Assembly: GCA_963790065.1 (NCBI GenBank)
Contig: CAWBNK010000018.1
Location: forward strand, 186,001-250,000
Length of the DNA stretch: 64,000 nucleotides
Direction: 5' to 3'
Origin: Palsa-504 sp963790065
GTDB taxonomy: Bacteria > Actinomycetota > Actinomycetes > Streptosporangiales > Streptosporangiaceae
Shown here: positions 8,492 to 16,481 of the stretch, piece after piece
How the letters are laid out: each line of letters starts with the position of its first letter
How positions within the stretch are numbered: the stretch's first letter is position 1
Notes under the pieces: model-generated
Databases searched by the model: none
What the model saw: only the letters and a program-made list of their open reading frames with translations
What the model was told of the DNA's origin: nothing
Program-made: the position numbers and the translations under genes

Positions 8492-8565
8492 GCGAGCATC
8501 CGCACCGGGACGAAGCACCGCGACCGCGTGTCGCCGGGATACGGGGGTGGAGGGCGGGGCATCGG

Positions 8566-8589
8566 CCACGGACCGTTCGGCATAAAAGG
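8566..8589 (+). repeat. 24-bp dispersed repeat, copy 1
   Basis: A 24-bp string with the core GGACCGTTCGGCATAAAA, preceded by CCAC and followed by GG, is identical here and at 38326-38349; it recurs with 3-4 changes at 42711-42734 and 56441-56464. This copy lies in the ftsK/dehydrogenase divergent intergenic region. Confidence 0.88.
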
Positions 8590-8653
8590 TAAAACAGGTG
8601 CGGAGCCGGGCGCGGGAGCGGGGAGCGGACGGAACGGGCGTTGGCGGGCGCGG

Positions 8654-8659
8654 TAGGGT
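8654..8659 (+). promoter_or_regulatory. Leaderless-type -10 box for the 2-hydroxyacid dehydrogenase gene
   Basis: TAGGGT is separated from the ATG at 8666 by exactly six bases. A TTGGCG at a plausible -35 position precedes it. No ribosome site is visible. Confidence 0.5.
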
Positions 8660-8665
8660 CGGCCC

Positions 8666-9652
8666 ATGCGGGTCGCGATCCTCGATGATTACCAGCAGGT
8701 CGCGCTGGCCAGTGCGGACTGGTCGGCGGTACGCGAGCTAGCCGAGATCCACGTCTTCGCCCAGCACATCGCGCGGACGGAGGCGCTGGTCAGCGCCCTG
8801 GAGCCGTACGAGGTGGTGGTGGCCATGCGGGAGCGGACGCCGTTCGACGCCGAGCGGCTGAGCCGGCTGCCGCGGCTGCGGCTGCTGGTCACCACGGGCA
8901 TGGGCAACGCCTCGATCGACCTGGCCGCGGCGGCCGAGCGCGGGATCACCGTGTGCGGCACCGGCGGCGTCGGGTCGACGACGACCGAGCTGACCTGGGG
9001 GCTCATCCTGGCCCTGGTCCGGCACATCCCGGAGGAGGACCGGCGGCTGAAGATGGCCGGCGGGGCGGGCGGCGCGGCGCTGGGGGACAGCGGCACCTGG
9101 CAGCAGACCGTCGGCACCGGGCTGGACGGCAAGCGGCTGGGCGTCGTCGGCCTCGGGCATCTGGGTCAGCGGGTGGCGGATATCGGCCGGGCGTTCGGCA
9201 TGAAGGTGTCGGCGTGGAGCCAGAACCTCGACCCCGAGCACGCCAAGAAGGCGCACGTCAAGGCAGTCAGCAAGGAGACTCTGTTCGCCACCTCCGACGT
9301 GGTGACCGTGCACTACAAGCTGAGCCCGCGCAGCGTGGGCCTGGTCGGCGAGGCCGAACTGGCCCTGATGAAGCCGACCGCCTACCTGGTCAACACCTCG
9401 CGCGGGCCAATCGTGGACAGCGCGGCGCTGCTGGCCGCGCTCCGCTCGGGGTCGATCGCGGGCGCGGCGCTCGACGTGTACGACGTCGAGCCGCTTCCGC
9501 TGTCCTCGCCGCTGCGCTCGGCCCCGAACGTGGTCCTCACCCCGCACCTGGGCTACGTCACCGAGGAGTCCTACCGGGTGTTCTACGGTGAGGCCGCAGA
9601 GGACATCGTGGCCTTCGCCCAGGGCGCGCCGGTGCGGGTGCTGTCGGATTAG
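8666..9652 (+). CDS. D-2-hydroxyacid dehydrogenase family protein
   Basis: A 328-residue NAD(P)-dependent oxidoreductase. The Rossmann motif GLGHLGQRVADIGRAFG starts near residue 162. The catalytic Arg lies in VNTSRGPIVD, the Glu in DVYDVEPLP and the His in LTPHLGYVTEESY, so all three active-site residues are present. The N-terminal MRVAILDDYQQVAL is that of the actinobacterial group annotated as phosphoglycerate dehydrogenase-like or hydroxyacid dehydrogenase. The substrate cannot be read from sequence: it lacks the ACT domain of SerA, so it is unlikely to be the serine-pathway enzyme. It is transcribed alone. Its stop codon is followed by a 10-bp tandem repeat. Confidence 0.88.
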   Translation: MRVAILDDYQQVALASADWSAVRELAEIHVFAQHIARTEALVSALEPYEVVVAMRERTPFDAERLSRLPRLRLLVTTGMGNASIDLAAAAERGITVCGTGGVGSTTTELTWGLILALVRHIPEEDRRLKMAGGAGGAALGDSGTWQQTVGTGLDGKRLGVVGLGHLGQRVADIGRAFGMKVSAWSQNLDPEHAKKAHVKAVSKETLFATSDVVTVHYKLSPRSVGLVGEAELALMKPTAYLVNTSRGPIVDSAALLAALRSGSIAGAALDVYDVEPLPLSSPLRSAPNVVLTPHLGYVTEESYRVFYGEAAEDIVAFAQGAPVRVLSD

Positions 9653-9714
9653 CTGTTTTAGGCTGTTTTAGCTGCCCGGCGTGTTAGTTGCCCGGCTTGT
9701 TAGTCGCCCGGCTT
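9652..9714. repeat. Two sets of tandem repeats spanning the stop codons of convergent genes
   Basis: GCTGTTTTAG occurs twice (9652-9661, 9662-9671), starting in the dehydrogenase stop codon. GTTAGTTGCCCGGCTT and GTTAGTCGCCCGGCTT follow as 16-bp units (9683-9698, 9699-9714) with a degenerate unit at 9667-9682. The last unit holds the TAA stop of the minus-strand gene. Confidence 0.88.
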
Positions 9715-10296
9715 CCAGGCGGGGTCGCGGCCGGACAGGCTCAGCGCGCGGTCGAAGGCGTCTGCGCTGTCCGGTACCGGGACGATCGCGGCGAAGCCCT
9801 GATACTGGCGGAACATCTCGCCCTGGGTCTCGACGGTTGGCAGCAGTTCGTTGGCCAGTTCTTGGCTGCACTGGTAGTCCTGGCCCGTGGCCCTGGCGAT
9901 GTCCCAGCCGTGCAGGACCATCTCGGCGATCAGCATCGCGGCGATGTCGGCGGCCGGGGTTTCGCTGCCCATGACGCTTCGGCCGCCCGCCCAGGCCTTC
10001 GGGTCGGACCAGGCTTGGACGGCCCTGGCCACCTGGGCCTGGTAGTCGGCGGCGAAGCCGGGCTCGGCGGCGAAGTCCTTGCTCATCAGGTCCTCGGCGA
10101 CGCTCTTGCCGTAGGCCCGCTGCTCGGCAGAATAGGCGGTCCACAAGATCGTGTGGTTGAGCAGGGTGCGCAGGTCCCAGTCGGCGCAGGGCGTCTTGCG
10201 GTCCAGCTCGCCGGCGTTCACGTTCCCGACCACGCGGGCGGTCTCGGCGGCCGCGGCGGACATCAGGGCCGGGCCGTTCTGTTCGTCGGTAGTCAT
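9700..10296 (-). CDS. TIGR03086 family (DinB/mycothiol-dependent fold) protein
   Basis: A 198-residue protein of the actinobacterial TIGR03086 family, part of the DinB / mycothiol-maleylpyruvate-isomerase N-terminal superfamily. The hallmarks are CADWDLRTLLNHTILW near residue 37 and LIAEMVLHGWDIARATGQ near residue 125. The His residues in NHT and LHGWD are the likely metal ligands. Members may act as mycothiol-dependent transferases, but this one has no proven substrate. The ATG at 10296 sits six bases from a TACGGT box, so the mRNA is probably leaderless; the frame extends to 10359 without a ribosome site. It is divergent from the AraC gene. Confidence 0.8.
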   Translation of the reverse strand: MTTDEQNGPALMSAAAAETARVVGNVNAGELDRKTPCADWDLRTLLNHTILWTAYSAEQRAYGKSVAEDLMSKDFAAEPGFAADYQAQVARAVQAWSDPKAWAGGRSVMGSETPAADIAAMLIAEMVLHGWDIARATGQDYQCSQELANELLPTVETQGEMFRQYQGFAAIVPVPDSADAFDRALSLSGRDPAWKPGD

Positions 10297-10302
10297 CTGT
10301 TC

Positions 10303-10308
10303 ACCGTA
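10303..10308 (-). promoter_or_regulatory. Leaderless-type -10 box for the TIGR03086 gene
   Basis: On the minus strand TACGGT is followed by six bases and then ATG at 10296. The divergent AraC gene has the same geometry 40 bp away. Confidence 0.5.
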
Positions 10309-10347
10309 TCTACAGCGGTCGGCCTGCTCTTGAACAAACGCGACAGC

Positions 10348-10353
10348 TACGCT
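10348..10353 (+). promoter_or_regulatory. Leaderless-type -10 box for the AraC gene
   Basis: TACGCT is followed by six bases and then the GTG at 10360. No Shine-Dalgarno sequence is visible, which supports this start. Confidence 0.45.
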
Positions 10354-10359
10354 GGTCAC

Positions 10360-11280
10360 GTGCCATCAAGCGGCAACGGAGCCGACCGGTACGCGTCGTG
10401 GCGGGACGCGGACCTTGCCGCCGGGACGTCTTCCGGGGCGCCTTCCGGGACGTCTTCCGGGGTGCCTTCTGGGGCAGCGGCGATGGGGCGCGGGGTGCTG
10501 CGGGCCGGGCTGGCGGCGGAGCGGTTCCAGCTGGCCCGGCACTTGCCGTCGGTACCGCTGGCGCCGTTCGTGGACTACTACTGGATCGTCCGGTGGGACC
10601 TGCGCGGCCAGCCGCCGCACGAGCAGACGATCCTGCCGCACCCCAACGTGAACCTGGCCTTCGAGGCCTCCGGGGCCGGGATCTACGGCGTGGACCGGTC
10701 ACTGTTCACGCGGCAGCTTTCCGGCGGGGGCCAGGCGCTGGGGGTGCGGTTCAGGCCGGGCTGCTTCCGGCCGTTCTGGCAGGCGCCGATCTCGCAGCTC
10801 AGCGACCGGGTGGTGCCTGCCACGAGACTGTTCGGCCCGCTGGTCGAGAAGACGCGGCAGGAGATCATGTGCGCCGAGAGCGACGCCGATATGACGGCGC
10901 ACGCCGAGTCGCTGCTGTACTCGGCGCTGCCGGACCGCGACCCGGTGGCCGAGCAGGCCGCGGACCTGGTGGCGCTGATCACGTCCTCCCCTTCGCTGCG
11001 CCGGGTCGACGAGCTGTCCGCCGCTTCCGGCTGGTCGGTGCGGAGCCTGCAGCGGCTGTTCGCCGACTACGTGGGCGTCAGCCCGAAGTGGGTGATGCGC
11101 CGGGCCCGGCTGCACGAGGCCGCGGAGCGGGCCGACAGCGGCGAGGTGGTCGACTGGGCCGCGCTGGCCTTTGACCTCGGCTACGCCGACCAGGCCCACC
11201 TGACCCGCGAGTTCACCACCACCATCGGGGTGCCGCCGACGCGTTACGCAGCCTCTCACGCCGCCTCTCCCCCGGCCTGA
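10360..11280 (+). CDS. AraC family transcriptional regulator with DUF6597-like sensor domain
   Basis: A 306-residue regulator. Residues ~50-180 contain the cupin-like N-terminal domain (APFVDYYWIVRWDL, ILPHPNVNLAFEASGAGIYG, LGVRFRPGCFRPFWQ). Residues ~200-300 contain two AraC helix-turn-helix units (RVDELSAASGWSVRSLQRLF; LGYADQAHLTREFTTTIGV). The GTG at 10360 has a leaderless-type box; ATG 10483 is the alternative and would remove a low-complexity GTSSGAPS stretch made by two 24-bp repeats (10423-10446, 10447-10470). The adjacent DinB-fold gene is a plausible target because the two are divergent. The effector is unknown. Confidence 0.82.
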   Translation: MPSSGNGADRYASWRDADLAAGTSSGAPSGTSSGVPSGAAAMGRGVLRAGLAAERFQLARHLPSVPLAPFVDYYWIVRWDLRGQPPHEQTILPHPNVNLAFEASGAGIYGVDRSLFTRQLSGGGQALGVRFRPGCFRPFWQAPISQLSDRVVPATRLFGPLVEKTRQEIMCAESDADMTAHAESLLYSALPDRDPVAEQAADLVALITSSPSLRRVDELSAASGWSVRSLQRLFADYVGVSPKWVMRRARLHEAAERADSGEVVDWAALAFDLGYADQAHLTREFTTTIGVPPTRYAASHAASPPA

Positions 11281-11290
11281 GCGGCTTCGG

Positions 11291-11336
11291 GCGGCGGAGC
11301 TGCTTAGGCGACTTGGGCGGCGGAGCTGCTTAGGCG
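11291..11336. repeat. 20-bp direct repeat at the end of the DUF559 gene
   Basis: GCGGCGGAGCTGCTTAGGCG is present at 11291-11310 and again at 11317-11336, a 26-bp period. Each copy carries TTA, the minus-strand TAA that would end the DUF559 gene in its ancestral frame. Confidence 0.88.
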
Positions 11337-12288
11337 GCTTCGGCGGCCGGGACGGTGCGCAGGTTGAGCGGCGAGCGCTTTCGAGCGTGCGCCGGATGTC
11401 CGCGATGACCTCGGCGGGCGCCGTGCGGATCTGCTTGGGCGTGAACCGGAGGATGATCATCTGGTGGGCGGCCATCCGGCGCCCGCGGGCCAGCGTGCTG
11501 GCGTGGTCCTCAGGAGAGGTATGCCATTCGCGAGAGTCCACTTCGATGGCGATGCCGAATTCTGGCCACCAGGCGTCGGGCCTGGCCACGAAGGTATTGG
11601 CCGCGCAGACCGTGGGGTTGAACAGCGGCAGGGGCAGGCCGGACTTGACCAGCAGGTCCTTCAGGTCTCCCTCCGCGGCCGACCTGATGCCATCCGCGAC
11701 GTCGGACTGGGCCTCGCGGAGCGGGACCGAGCCGACGTTCGGCCCGGCCTTGAGCTCCTCGTGCAACCGCATGATCTCGCAGCTCCGGCGTTGCACGGCG
11801 TCGGCGACAACCGCCCGCACGTCCCGCAGGCTGTCCAGGTCGCGGGCGGCATCGGCGACGGCCCGTGCGGGCAGGGCATACCGCAGCGGCCCGAAGCGCC
11901 AGATCCGCTCCGGCAGCCGGGTAGTGCGATGGAGCCGGACGAACTGCGCGTCGCGCCGCCGGCGCGAGGCGGGCATCAGGACATCGATCTGCTCGGTGGC
12001 AGGCCCGCGGATGCGGTGATGGCTCAGGGCTGCCGGACCGGTGATCACGCTGGCCGGGCCGGCGTACAGCAGCGCGGCCATTTCCTGCTGGACCTTGGTG
12101 GGCGTCCCAGTCGCGGCGACGTAAACACCGGGCAGCAAGCTCTGCCACGGGCCGCCGATGCGCAGGCGATACTGCAGAGCATGCCTGGTCAGGGCGGCGG
12201 CGAGCGCCTGCCGGCGGCTAATCACGTCGAGCTGGCGATCTAGGGTCCGGGTGAGCGGGTCCTGGCCAAGTTGAATAGATGCAGGCAT
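11330..12288 (-). pseudogene. DUF559 / AbiEi-antitoxin-like protein with a 1-nt frameshift near its 3' end
   Basis: About 300 residues read in one frame from ATG 12288. An N-terminal winged-helix region like AbiEi antitoxins (LDVISRRQALAAALTRHALQ ... LLPGVYVAATGTP) is followed by a C-terminal PD-(D/E)xK-like DUF559 domain (VARPDAWWPEFGIAIEVDSR, then EWH). Past codon ~300 the frame fails to stop and would run through the AraC gene antisense to 10699. Shifting one base at the T-run 11379-11381 restores RSPLNLRTVPAAEAA and a TAA at 11330, which looks like the natural end. The coordinates given are for the restored gene (959 nt, one short of a multiple of three). The upstream CATAAT box six bases from ATG suggests a leaderless mRNA. 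Confidence 0.72.
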
Positions 12289-12807
12289 GCGGGCATTATG
12301 CCGCCAGGGTCTGACAAACCGAGCGTACGCACGCATATCCGGATGGTGCATAGAGCTCGCTGGGCTTGGGCGTAGGTGGCTGCGATCGGACATCTCACGC
12401 GAGATCTCTGCCGGCACGATGGAACATGGGTGCGGCTCTTGTGGTGTGAGGCTGCGCCTGCCGGAGGCCGCGCCGCGGCGGCGGTCCTTCATGATCACGC
12501 CCGGAAGGGGCTGGCTTCATGATCGCGGGCAGTTTTGGTCGCTATTTAGCTCAAACTGCCCGTGATCATGAAAGTGGCACAGGCCCCGGGGCTGAGAGCG
12601 CGGCGGCCGGGGCGGGAGCAACGACTGAGGTTCCAGGGGCCTGGCCGCCGGGCAGTCACTCCACCAGAGCCGCACCCATGGAACATCGAGCCGGCGTGAA
12701 GACCCGGCAGGTGGGAACTGAGGGGTAGGTGGGAGCCGAGGTCGGCCGCGCGGGGCGCGGAGCGAGACCTGCTCGGTGCGGGGCCTAAGGGGCGGGCCCT
12801 GGGAGGG
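12289..12807. other. Intergenic region with a palindromic repeat and no supported gene
   Basis: Between the DUF559 start and the RNase J stop, about 520 bases hold no convincing coding frame. The left end carries the leaderless-type promoter of the DUF559 gene (CATAAT at 12295-12300, minus strand). The centre holds the long inverted repeat listed separately, with an extra partial arm (TTCATGATCACGC) at 12489-12501. The right end has loosely repeated GGTGGGA stretches. Confidence 0.7.
12516..12572. repeat. Long imperfect palindrome (REP/hairpin-type dispersed element)
   Basis: The left arm 12516-12537 begins TTCATGATCGCGGGCAGTTT and the right arm 12552-12572 is its reverse complement apart from one mismatch and one extra T. 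The loop is GTCGCTATTTAGCT. A partial third arm lies ~25 bp to the left. Similar GATCAYGGGCAGTTT hairpins are, to my knowledge, widespread intergenic repeats of high-GC actinomycetes. It could fold as a 20-bp stem in RNA from either strand. Confidence 0.85.
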
Positions 12808-14493
12808 CTAGGCCTCGATGACTACGGGGATGATCATGGGGCGGCGGCGGTAGTTGTCGCTGACCCATTTGCCGATGATGCGGCGGGCGAGCTGGCTGAT
12901 CTGGTGGGCGTCGCTGATGCCGTCGGCGGCGGCTAGGCCCACCGCTTCCTCGATCTTGGGGAGGACCTCGCCGAACGCTGCGTCGTCGATGCCTGCGCCG
13001 CGGGCCTGGATGGCGGGGCCAGCCACCAGCTTGCCCGAGCTGGCGTCGACCACGATGACGACCGACACGAAGCCTTCGTCGCCGAGGATCCGGCGGTCCT
13101 TCAACTGGGACTCGGTGACCTCGCCGACGGTGAGCCCGTCGACGTAGACGTACCCGCAGGGGACCGCGCCGGTCACGTTGGCCTGCCCGTCGACCAGGTC
13201 GACGACCACGCCGTCCTCGGCGATCACGATGTTGCCGTCGGGGACGCCGGACAGCGAGGCCAGCCGGGCGTGGGCACGCAGGTGCCGCCACTCGCCGTGT
13301 ACCGGCATGAAGTTGCGCGGCCGGACCAGGTTAAGCACGTAGAGCAGCTCACCCGCCGGGGCGTGGCCGGACACGTGCACGAGGGCCGAGCCCTTGTGCA
13401 CGACGCGCGCGCCGAGCCGGGTCAGGCCGTTGATGACCCGGTAGACGGCGGTCTCGTTGCCCGGGATGAGCGACGAGGCCAGGATGACCGTATCCCCGGC
13501 GGCGATACGGATCGGGTGGTCGCGGCCGGCCATCCGGGACAGCGCGGACATCGGCTCGCCCTGCGAGCCGGTGGAGATCAGCACCACGTCGCCGGGCGGC
13601 ATCTCCTCGGCCTCGCGCAAGTCGACCAGGATGCCGCCGGGAACGTGGAGGTAGCCGAGGTCACGGGCGACGCCCATGTTCCGCACCATGGAGCGGCCGA
13701 CGAAGGCGACCTTGCGCCGGTGCTTAACCGCCGCGTTGAGCACCTGCTGAACCCGGTGCACGTGCGAGGCGAAGCAGGCCACGATGATGCGGTGCTCGGT
13801 GTTCGCGAAAATCTCATCGAGGACCGGTGCGATGTCGCGCTCCGAGGTCACTACGCCGGGGACTTCGGCGTTGGTGGAATCGGCCATCAGCAGGTCGACG
13901 CCCTCGGTGCCGAGCCGGGCGAACCCGGCCAGGTCGGTGAGCCTGCCGTCCAGCGGCAGCTGGTCCATCTTGAAGTCGCCCGTGTGCAGCACGACGCCGG
14001 CCGGGGTGCGGATGGCGACGGCGAGCGCGTCGGGGATCGAGTGGTTGACGGCCAGGAACTCGCACTCGAACGGCCCGAACGAGATGCGGTCGCCCTCGGT
14101 GACCTCCACCGCGACGGGCTCCACCCGGTGCTCGGTCAGCTTGCTGCGCATCAGGGCCAGAGTCAGTTTGGAGCCCACCAGCGGCAGGTCAGCCCGCTCC
14201 CGCAGCAGGTAGGGGACGGCGCCGATGTGGTCCTCGTGCGCGTGCGTAAGTACGACCGCTTCGACCTGGTCGAGCCGGCCGCGCAGGAAGCCGAAGTCGG
14301 GCAGGATCAGGTCCACGCCGGGCTGGTCGGGATCGGGGAACAGCACGCCGCAGTCGACGACGAGCAGGCGCCCGCGATACTCGAAGACGGTCATGTTCCG
14401 GCCGATCTCGCCGAGCCCGCCCAATGGGACTATGCGCAGGCCGTCGCGCGCGAGGGCGGGCGGCGGGGCGAGGTCGGGATGCGGGTGGCTCAC
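12808..14493 (-). CDS. rnj: Ribonuclease J
   Basis: A 561-residue metallo-beta-lactamase/beta-CASP nuclease that has 5'-3' exonuclease and endonuclease activity on mRNA and rRNA. The core motif LTHAHEDHIGA is near residues 81-91, with GDFKMD and the C-terminal HVSGHAPAGEL further along. IVPLGGLGEIGRNMTVFEY at the N-terminus is diagnostic. Length is normal. The GTG start overlaps the dapA stop as GTGA, and the dapA-rnj order is conserved in actinomycetes, so the two are translated from one message. Confidence 0.95.
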   Translation of the reverse strand: MSHPHPDLAPPPALARDGLRIVPLGGLGEIGRNMTVFEYRGRLLVVDCGVLFPDPDQPGVDLILPDFGFLRGRLDQVEAVVLTHAHEDHIGAVPYLLRERADLPLVGSKLTLALMRSKLTEHRVEPVAVEVTEGDRISFGPFECEFLAVNHSIPDALAVAIRTPAGVVLHTGDFKMDQLPLDGRLTDLAGFARLGTEGVDLLMADSTNAEVPGVVTSERDIAPVLDEIFANTEHRIIVACFASHVHRVQQVLNAAVKHRRKVAFVGRSMVRNMGVARDLGYLHVPGGILVDLREAEEMPPGDVVLISTGSQGEPMSALSRMAGRDHPIRIAAGDTVILASSLIPGNETAVYRVINGLTRLGARVVHKGSALVHVSGHAPAGELLYVLNLVRPRNFMPVHGEWRHLRAHARLASLSGVPDGNIVIAEDGVVVDLVDGQANVTGAVPCGYVYVDGLTVGEVTESQLKDRRILGDEGFVSVVIVVDASSGKLVAGPAIQARGAGIDDAAFGEVLPKIEEAVGLAAADGISDAHQISQLARRIIGKWVSDNYRRRPMIIPVVIEA

Positions 14494-15398
14494 GCGGCCG
14501 ACCCCGGCAGCTTAACGCCGCCAGCAGTGAGATCCAGGGCCAGCTGGTGCCGTTCGGCCTCGGTGGCGGCGAGCAGCGGGGCACGCACCGCGCCGCCCGG
14601 CAGCCCGAGCAGGTCGAGCGCGGCCTTGGTCATCACCGCGCCCTGGTTACGGAACAGTCCGTCGTACACGGGGATCAGGTCGTAATGGATCTGCCGGGCC
14701 CGGCCGACGTCGCCGGCACCGAACGCGTCAATCATTTCGTGCAGCCGGTCCCCCACCACGTGGCCGACCACGCTGACGAAACCGACCGCGCCGAGCGCGA
14801 GCCAGGGCAGGTTCAGCATGTCGGTGCCGCAGTAGTAGACGAAGTCGGTCTGGGCCAGCACGTGCGAGGTGGCGCCCGGGGCGTCCTTGGCGTCCTTGAC
14901 GCCGATGATCCTGGGGTGGGCGGCCAGCCGGATCAGGGTCTCGCTGGCCACGGCCGCGCCGGTCCGGCCCGGGATGTCGTAGATGAGCATCGGCAGCCCG
15001 GTGGCGTCGGCCACCGCGGTGAAGTGGGCCTCCAGGGCCGGCTGCGGCGGCTTGTTGTAGTACGGGGTGACGACCAGCAGGCCATGGGCGCCGGCGCGCT
15101 CGGCGGCGCGGGCCAGCTCGATGGTGTGCGACGTGATGTTGGTGCCGACGCCCGCCACGACCTGGGCGCGCGAGCCGACCGCCTCGAGCACCACCCGGAG
15201 CAGGCGCTCCTTTTCCTCGTCGGTGGTGGTCGGCGCCTCCCCGGTGGTGCCGTTGATCACCAGGCCGTCGTTGCGCATGGCGGTGACCAGGTAGTCGGCG
15301 AGGCGGGCAGCCCCGTCGTAGTCGACGGCCCCGTCGGGGGTCATGGGAGTAATCATCGCCGTGATCATCTGGCCGAACGGCGCGCTACTTGTCGTCAT
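14490..15398 (-). CDS. dapA: 4-hydroxy-tetrahydrodipicolinate synthase
   Basis: A 302-residue TIM-barrel aldolase of lysine and diaminopimelate synthesis that condenses pyruvate with aspartate semialdehyde. The GTTGEAPTTTDEEK motif, the tyrosines in VVTPYYNKPPQ and the Schiff-base lysine in IIGVKDAKDA are all present. ATG 15398 has a TAGCGT box six bases upstream and no ribosome site, so the transcript is probably leaderless. It overlaps the RNase J gene by four bases. Confidence 0.95.
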   Translation of the reverse strand: MTTSSAPFGQMITAMITPMTPDGAVDYDGAARLADYLVTAMRNDGLVINGTTGEAPTTTDEEKERLLRVVLEAVGSRAQVVAGVGTNITSHTIELARAAERAGAHGLLVVTPYYNKPPQPALEAHFTAVADATGLPMLIYDIPGRTGAAVASETLIRLAAHPRIIGVKDAKDAPGATSHVLAQTDFVYYCGTDMLNLPWLALGAVGFVSVVGHVVGDRLHEMIDAFGAGDVGRARQIHYDLIPVYDGLFRNQGAVMTKAALDLLGLPGGAVRAPLLAATEAERHQLALDLTAGGVKLPGSAA

Positions 15399-15404
15399 AC
15401 CCGA

Positions 15405-15410
15405 ACGCTA
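15405..15410 (-). promoter_or_regulatory. Leaderless-type -10 box for dapA
   Basis: On the minus strand TAGCGT is followed by TCGGGT and ATG (15398), the standard six-base spacing for leaderless starts. Confidence 0.5.
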
Positions 15411-15507
15411 CCCGCAACCGGGTGCGCAGAGTAGGCGGCTTACCGTCCCGCCGGCGAGAAATCCCGCCACCGCCCGGCCGGGGATGCCTGTCGGCCGGCG
15501 GCCCGGG

Positions 15508-16464
15508 TCAGCTCAGGGCCTGCAGGGTCTGGATGGCGATGTCGGGGCGGGGCGCGTTGCAGGTCGGGCAGCGCGGGCCCTGGCCCGGAATGTTGAGCCA
15601 GTAGCCGGCCACCTTGGATCTGGTGGCCTGGATGGCGGCGGTCAGGTGCTGGCTGCTGACCGGGGCGCCAGGCGGGTTGGTGGACAATCCGGCCAGCACG
15701 GTGACGGCGGGGTTCGCGTCGGTGGCCTGAGCCGCTGCGGCCTCGACGAAGCCGGAGTAGGTGCCGGAATCCCGCTCCAGGCTCTGGGCCTGGAGCTCGA
15801 TGACGTCGGCGACCCGGGCCAGGTGGCCGACCAGATCCAGGTCGAGGAACTGCTGCCACCGCGGCTGGGCGCTGCCGGGCTGCAGGACGGTAGTGAGATT
15901 GAGAGCGGGGGTGACGATCAGCCGCAGGCCATTAGCGTGAGCCACGGCCGCGGCCTGGGTGGCGGCCAGCACCGGATTACGCTGCTCGGCCACCGGGGTG
16001 AAGCTCCAGGCTTCGGGGTCATACAGGACACCCCAGGTGCCGGGCGGGACCTGCCCCGCGTTCACCGCGCTCTCGAGCGCGGCGGCCGAGGCGAAGGTCA
16101 CCACGGACCGGGCGGCAAACCCGGTGAGGGGCTGCTGGCCCGGCTGCAGGATCTCATACACCCGCGCGGCCCGCAGTTCAGCGCGGACGCTCGGGTCGGC
16201 CGCCAGCTGGGCGAGCGCCGAGCGGGTCAGCAGCCAGGTCAGGTGGCCAGTAGCGGGCACCGTGACGTGGCCCGTGCTGCTTGGCCGACTGGCGGCGGGC
16301 GCGGGCGAGGGGTGGCCGCCGGAGGAGACCGCAGCCGAGCAGGCGGCCAGCAGACAGACGGCCGCGGCCACCACGACCGCCGTCACGGCGAAGGCGGCCG
16401 CCCCGGCTTCCCGGGCCGGGGCAGGGATCTGTGGGGAACGCTGCGGACGGATGCCTGTCCTCAT
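15508..16464 (-). CDS. Lipoprotein of the putative exopolysaccharide locus, possible TIM-barrel hydrolase-like
   Basis: A 318-residue lipoprotein: basic start, hydrophobic stretch and lipobox LAAC, so Cys ~42 should be lipidated and the protein anchored outside the membrane. The mature part has alternating segments (VVTFASAAALESAVN, WGVLYDPEAWSFTP, GLRLIVTPALN, DVIELQAQSLERD, VTVLAGLSTNPPG, KVAGYWLNIPG) that suggest a beta/alpha barrel like that of glycoside hydrolases; catalytic acids are not certain. A CPTC pair lies near the end. It starts 17 bp after the HlyD-like gene, so the two form an operon. No experimentally studied homologue is recognised. Confidence 0.7.
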   Translation of the reverse strand: MRTGIRPQRSPQIPAPAREAGAAAFAVTAVVVAAAVCLLAACSAAVSSGGHPSPAPAASRPSSTGHVTVPATGHLTWLLTRSALAQLAADPSVRAELRAARVYEILQPGQQPLTGFAARSVVTFASAAALESAVNAGQVPPGTWGVLYDPEAWSFTPVAEQRNPVLAATQAAAVAHANGLRLIVTPALNLTTVLQPGSAQPRWQQFLDLDLVGHLARVADVIELQAQSLERDSGTYSGFVEAAAAQATDANPAVTVLAGLSTNPPGAPVSSQHLTAAIQATRSKVAGYWLNIPGQGPRCPTCNAPRPDIAIQTLQALS

Positions 16465-16481
16465 CTCCTCATTGCTAGCGG

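Noticed and set aside
10699..11329. C-terminal extension of the DUF559 frame through the AraC gene
   Set aside because: It is antisense to the conserved AraC domain and only arises from a frameshift; the restored frame stops at 11330.
13270..14685. 471-codon plus-strand frame opposite RNase J
   Set aside because: Shadow frame; RNase J motifs and the GTGA overlap with dapA show the minus strand is coding.
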